Shown here in pieces: positions 5,866-6,866 of a stretch of DNA of 6,866 nt (within the stretch, counting starts at the first letter, position 1; each line of letters starts with the position of its first letter). Position numbers and translations under genes: made by a program. Where the stretch lies: contig PFKL01000227.1 of the NCBI GenBank assembly GCA_002784245.1, forward strand, positions 1 to 6,866, read 5' to 3'. A model generated the notes under the pieces. That model was given only the letters and a program-made list of their open reading frames with translations, ran no database searches and was not told the DNA's origin. This stretch comes from Comamonadaceae bacterium CG_4_10_14_3_um_filter_60_75 (GTDB lineage Bacteria; Pseudomonadota; Gammaproteobacteria; Burkholderiales; Burkholderiaceae_C).

Positions 5866-6866
5866 TTAAACTTCCCGGCGCAGCGCGGGGAACAAAATTA
5901 CGTCGCGGATGCTGCTGCTGTCGGTCAGCAACATCATCAGGCGGTCCAGACCCACGCCACAGCCGCCGGTGGGGGGCATGCCGTATTCCAGCGCGCGGAT
6001 GAAGTCGGCATCAAAGTACATGGCTTCGTCGTCGCCGCTGTCTTTGGCCGCTACTTGCGCTGCAAAGCGCGCGGCTTGCTCTTCGGCATCGTTGAGCTCA
6101 CTGAAGCCATTGCCAAACTCGCGCCCGGTGATGTAGAGCTCAAAGCGCTCGGTCACTTCGGGGCGAGCGTCGTTGGCACGCGCTAGCGGGCTGATTTCAG
6201 TGGGGTGCTCCATGATGAAGGTCGGCTGCCAGAGCTTTTCTTCCACGGTTTCTTCAAAGTACAGGACCTGCAAACTGGGCAGGCTGCGCGTGCTGATGTG
6301 GTGTTTGGCCTCGGTGATGCCCAGCTTGGGCAGCACGCTGCGCAGCCACTCGGCACTGTCCACCTTCAGGCCCGAGCCGTCGTCTTGCATCTGGCCGGCT
6401 TCGGTGTATTTGCAGATGGCTTGGTGAATGGTCAGGCGCTCAAACGGCTGGCTCAGGTCCACCGGTTTGCCCGCGTAACTGAGTTGCAGGCTGCCACAGG
6501 CGCGCTGGGCGGCATCGCGGATCAGCGCTTCGGTAAACGCCATCAAATCCTGGTAGTCCCAATACGCCGCGTAGAACTCCATCATGGTGAACTCGGGGTT
6601 GTGGCGTACGCTGATGCCTTCGTTGCGGAAGCTGCGGTTGATCTCGAACACACGATCAAAGCCGCCGACGATCAGGCGCTTCAAGTACAGCTCGGGCGCA
6701 ATGCGCAAGAACATTTGCTGATCCAGCGCGTTGTGGTGGGTGGTGAAGGGCTTGGCGTTGGCGCCACCGGGTATCGGGTGCAGCATCGGCGTTTCGACTT
6801 CCAGAAAGTCGTGGGTCACCATGAAGTCGCGCACCGCGCTGACGGCCTTACTGCGGGCAATAAAGC
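5866..6866 (-). CDS. lysS: Lysine--tRNA ligase, class II (5' end outside window)
   Basis: Lysyl-tRNA synthetase charges tRNA-Lys with lysine in the cytosol. About 333 codons of the usual roughly 500 are present, covering the class II catalytic domain; the N-terminal anticodon-binding OB fold lies beyond the right edge. The frame is open to the edge (FIARSKAVSAV precedes the apparent GTG start at 6834), so that start is not real. Visible are motif 1 (VTHDFLEVETPMLHPIPGGAN), the NAKPFTTHHNALDQ and MFLRIAPELYLKRL segments, motif 2 (FEINRSFRNEGISVRHNPEF), the EHPTEISPLA segment, FGNGFSELND, and motif 3 (GCGVGLDRLMML) close to the end DVILFPALRREV. All residues expected for lysine and ATP binding in these motifs appear intact. 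The TAA stop at 5868-5866 is followed by the hairpin repeat. It is transcribed toward the ATPase gene but 170 bases separate them, so cotranscription is doubtful. Confidence 0.97.
   Translation of the reverse strand, partial: FIARSKAVSAVRDFMVTHDFLEVETPMLHPIPGGANAKPFTTHHNALDQQMFLRIAPELYLKRLIVGGFDRVFEINRSFRNEGISVRHNPEFTMMEFYAAYWDYQDLMAFTEALIRDAAQRACGSLQLSYAGKPVDLSQPFERLTIHQAICKYTEAGQMQDDGSGLKVDSAEWLRSVLPKLGITEAKHHISTRSLPSLQVLYFEETVEEKLWQPTFIMEHPTEISPLARANDARPEVTERFELYITGREFGNGFSELNDAEEQAARFAAQVAAKDSGDDEAMYFDADFIRALEYGMPPTGGCGVGLDRLMMLLTDSSSIRDVILFPALRREV

Overview
The window looks like chromosomal DNA of a betaproteobacterium, most likely a member of the Comamonadaceae (Rhodoferax/Polaromonas-like). 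The evidence is GC-rich codon use with strong third-position G/C, the close resemblance of the giant FAD/Fe-S oxidoreductase and of LysS to the versions I know from that family, and a short hairpin repeat (around 5805-5862) of a type I remember from Comamonadaceae intergenic regions. No database search was possible, so family names rest on motifs and recall.

Layout. Positions 1-3431 (+) carry the 3' part of a very large flavin plus iron-sulfur oxidoreductase gene: a GlcD/D-lactate-dehydrogenase-like FAD half, then two CxxCxxCxxxC motifs, then two CCG (cysteine-rich) domains. Its reading frame is broken near 3081-3084, where a G run appears one base short. The frame continues intact in -1 register to a normal stop at 3431. 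A small DUF971 gene (3456-3869, +) follows in the same operon with a good Shine-Dalgarno site. It meets, tail to tail with a 7-base overlap, a YgjP/DUF45-type zinc metallopeptidase gene on the minus strand (3863-4423). Immediately upstream of that on the minus strand is an AAA_14/DUF4143 ATPase gene (4445-5695), followed (in map order) by a 170-base intergenic region and the 3' two thirds of lysS (5866 to the right edge, minus strand).

The intergenic region 5696-5865 is the richest non-coding part. Next to the ATPase start lie two 15-base dyads that together form a perfect 15-bp inverted repeat with a 7-base loop, their centres 22 bases apart. This looks like an operator or a strong hairpin. 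Next to the lysS stop is the hairpin repeat, followed in the lysS direction by a T-rich stretch, which could serve as a terminator.

The genes do not form one pathway. The plus-strand pair is a redox/metabolic operon, lysS is housekeeping, and the ATPase-peptidase pair is a likely two-gene minus-strand unit whose ATPase is of an accessory, often mobile-looking family. I see no IS element, CRISPR array, tRNA or rRNA. The points most worth a second look are the frameshift in the second CCG domain, the double dyad in front of the ATPase gene, and the arrangement that places the peptidase gene directly behind DUF971.
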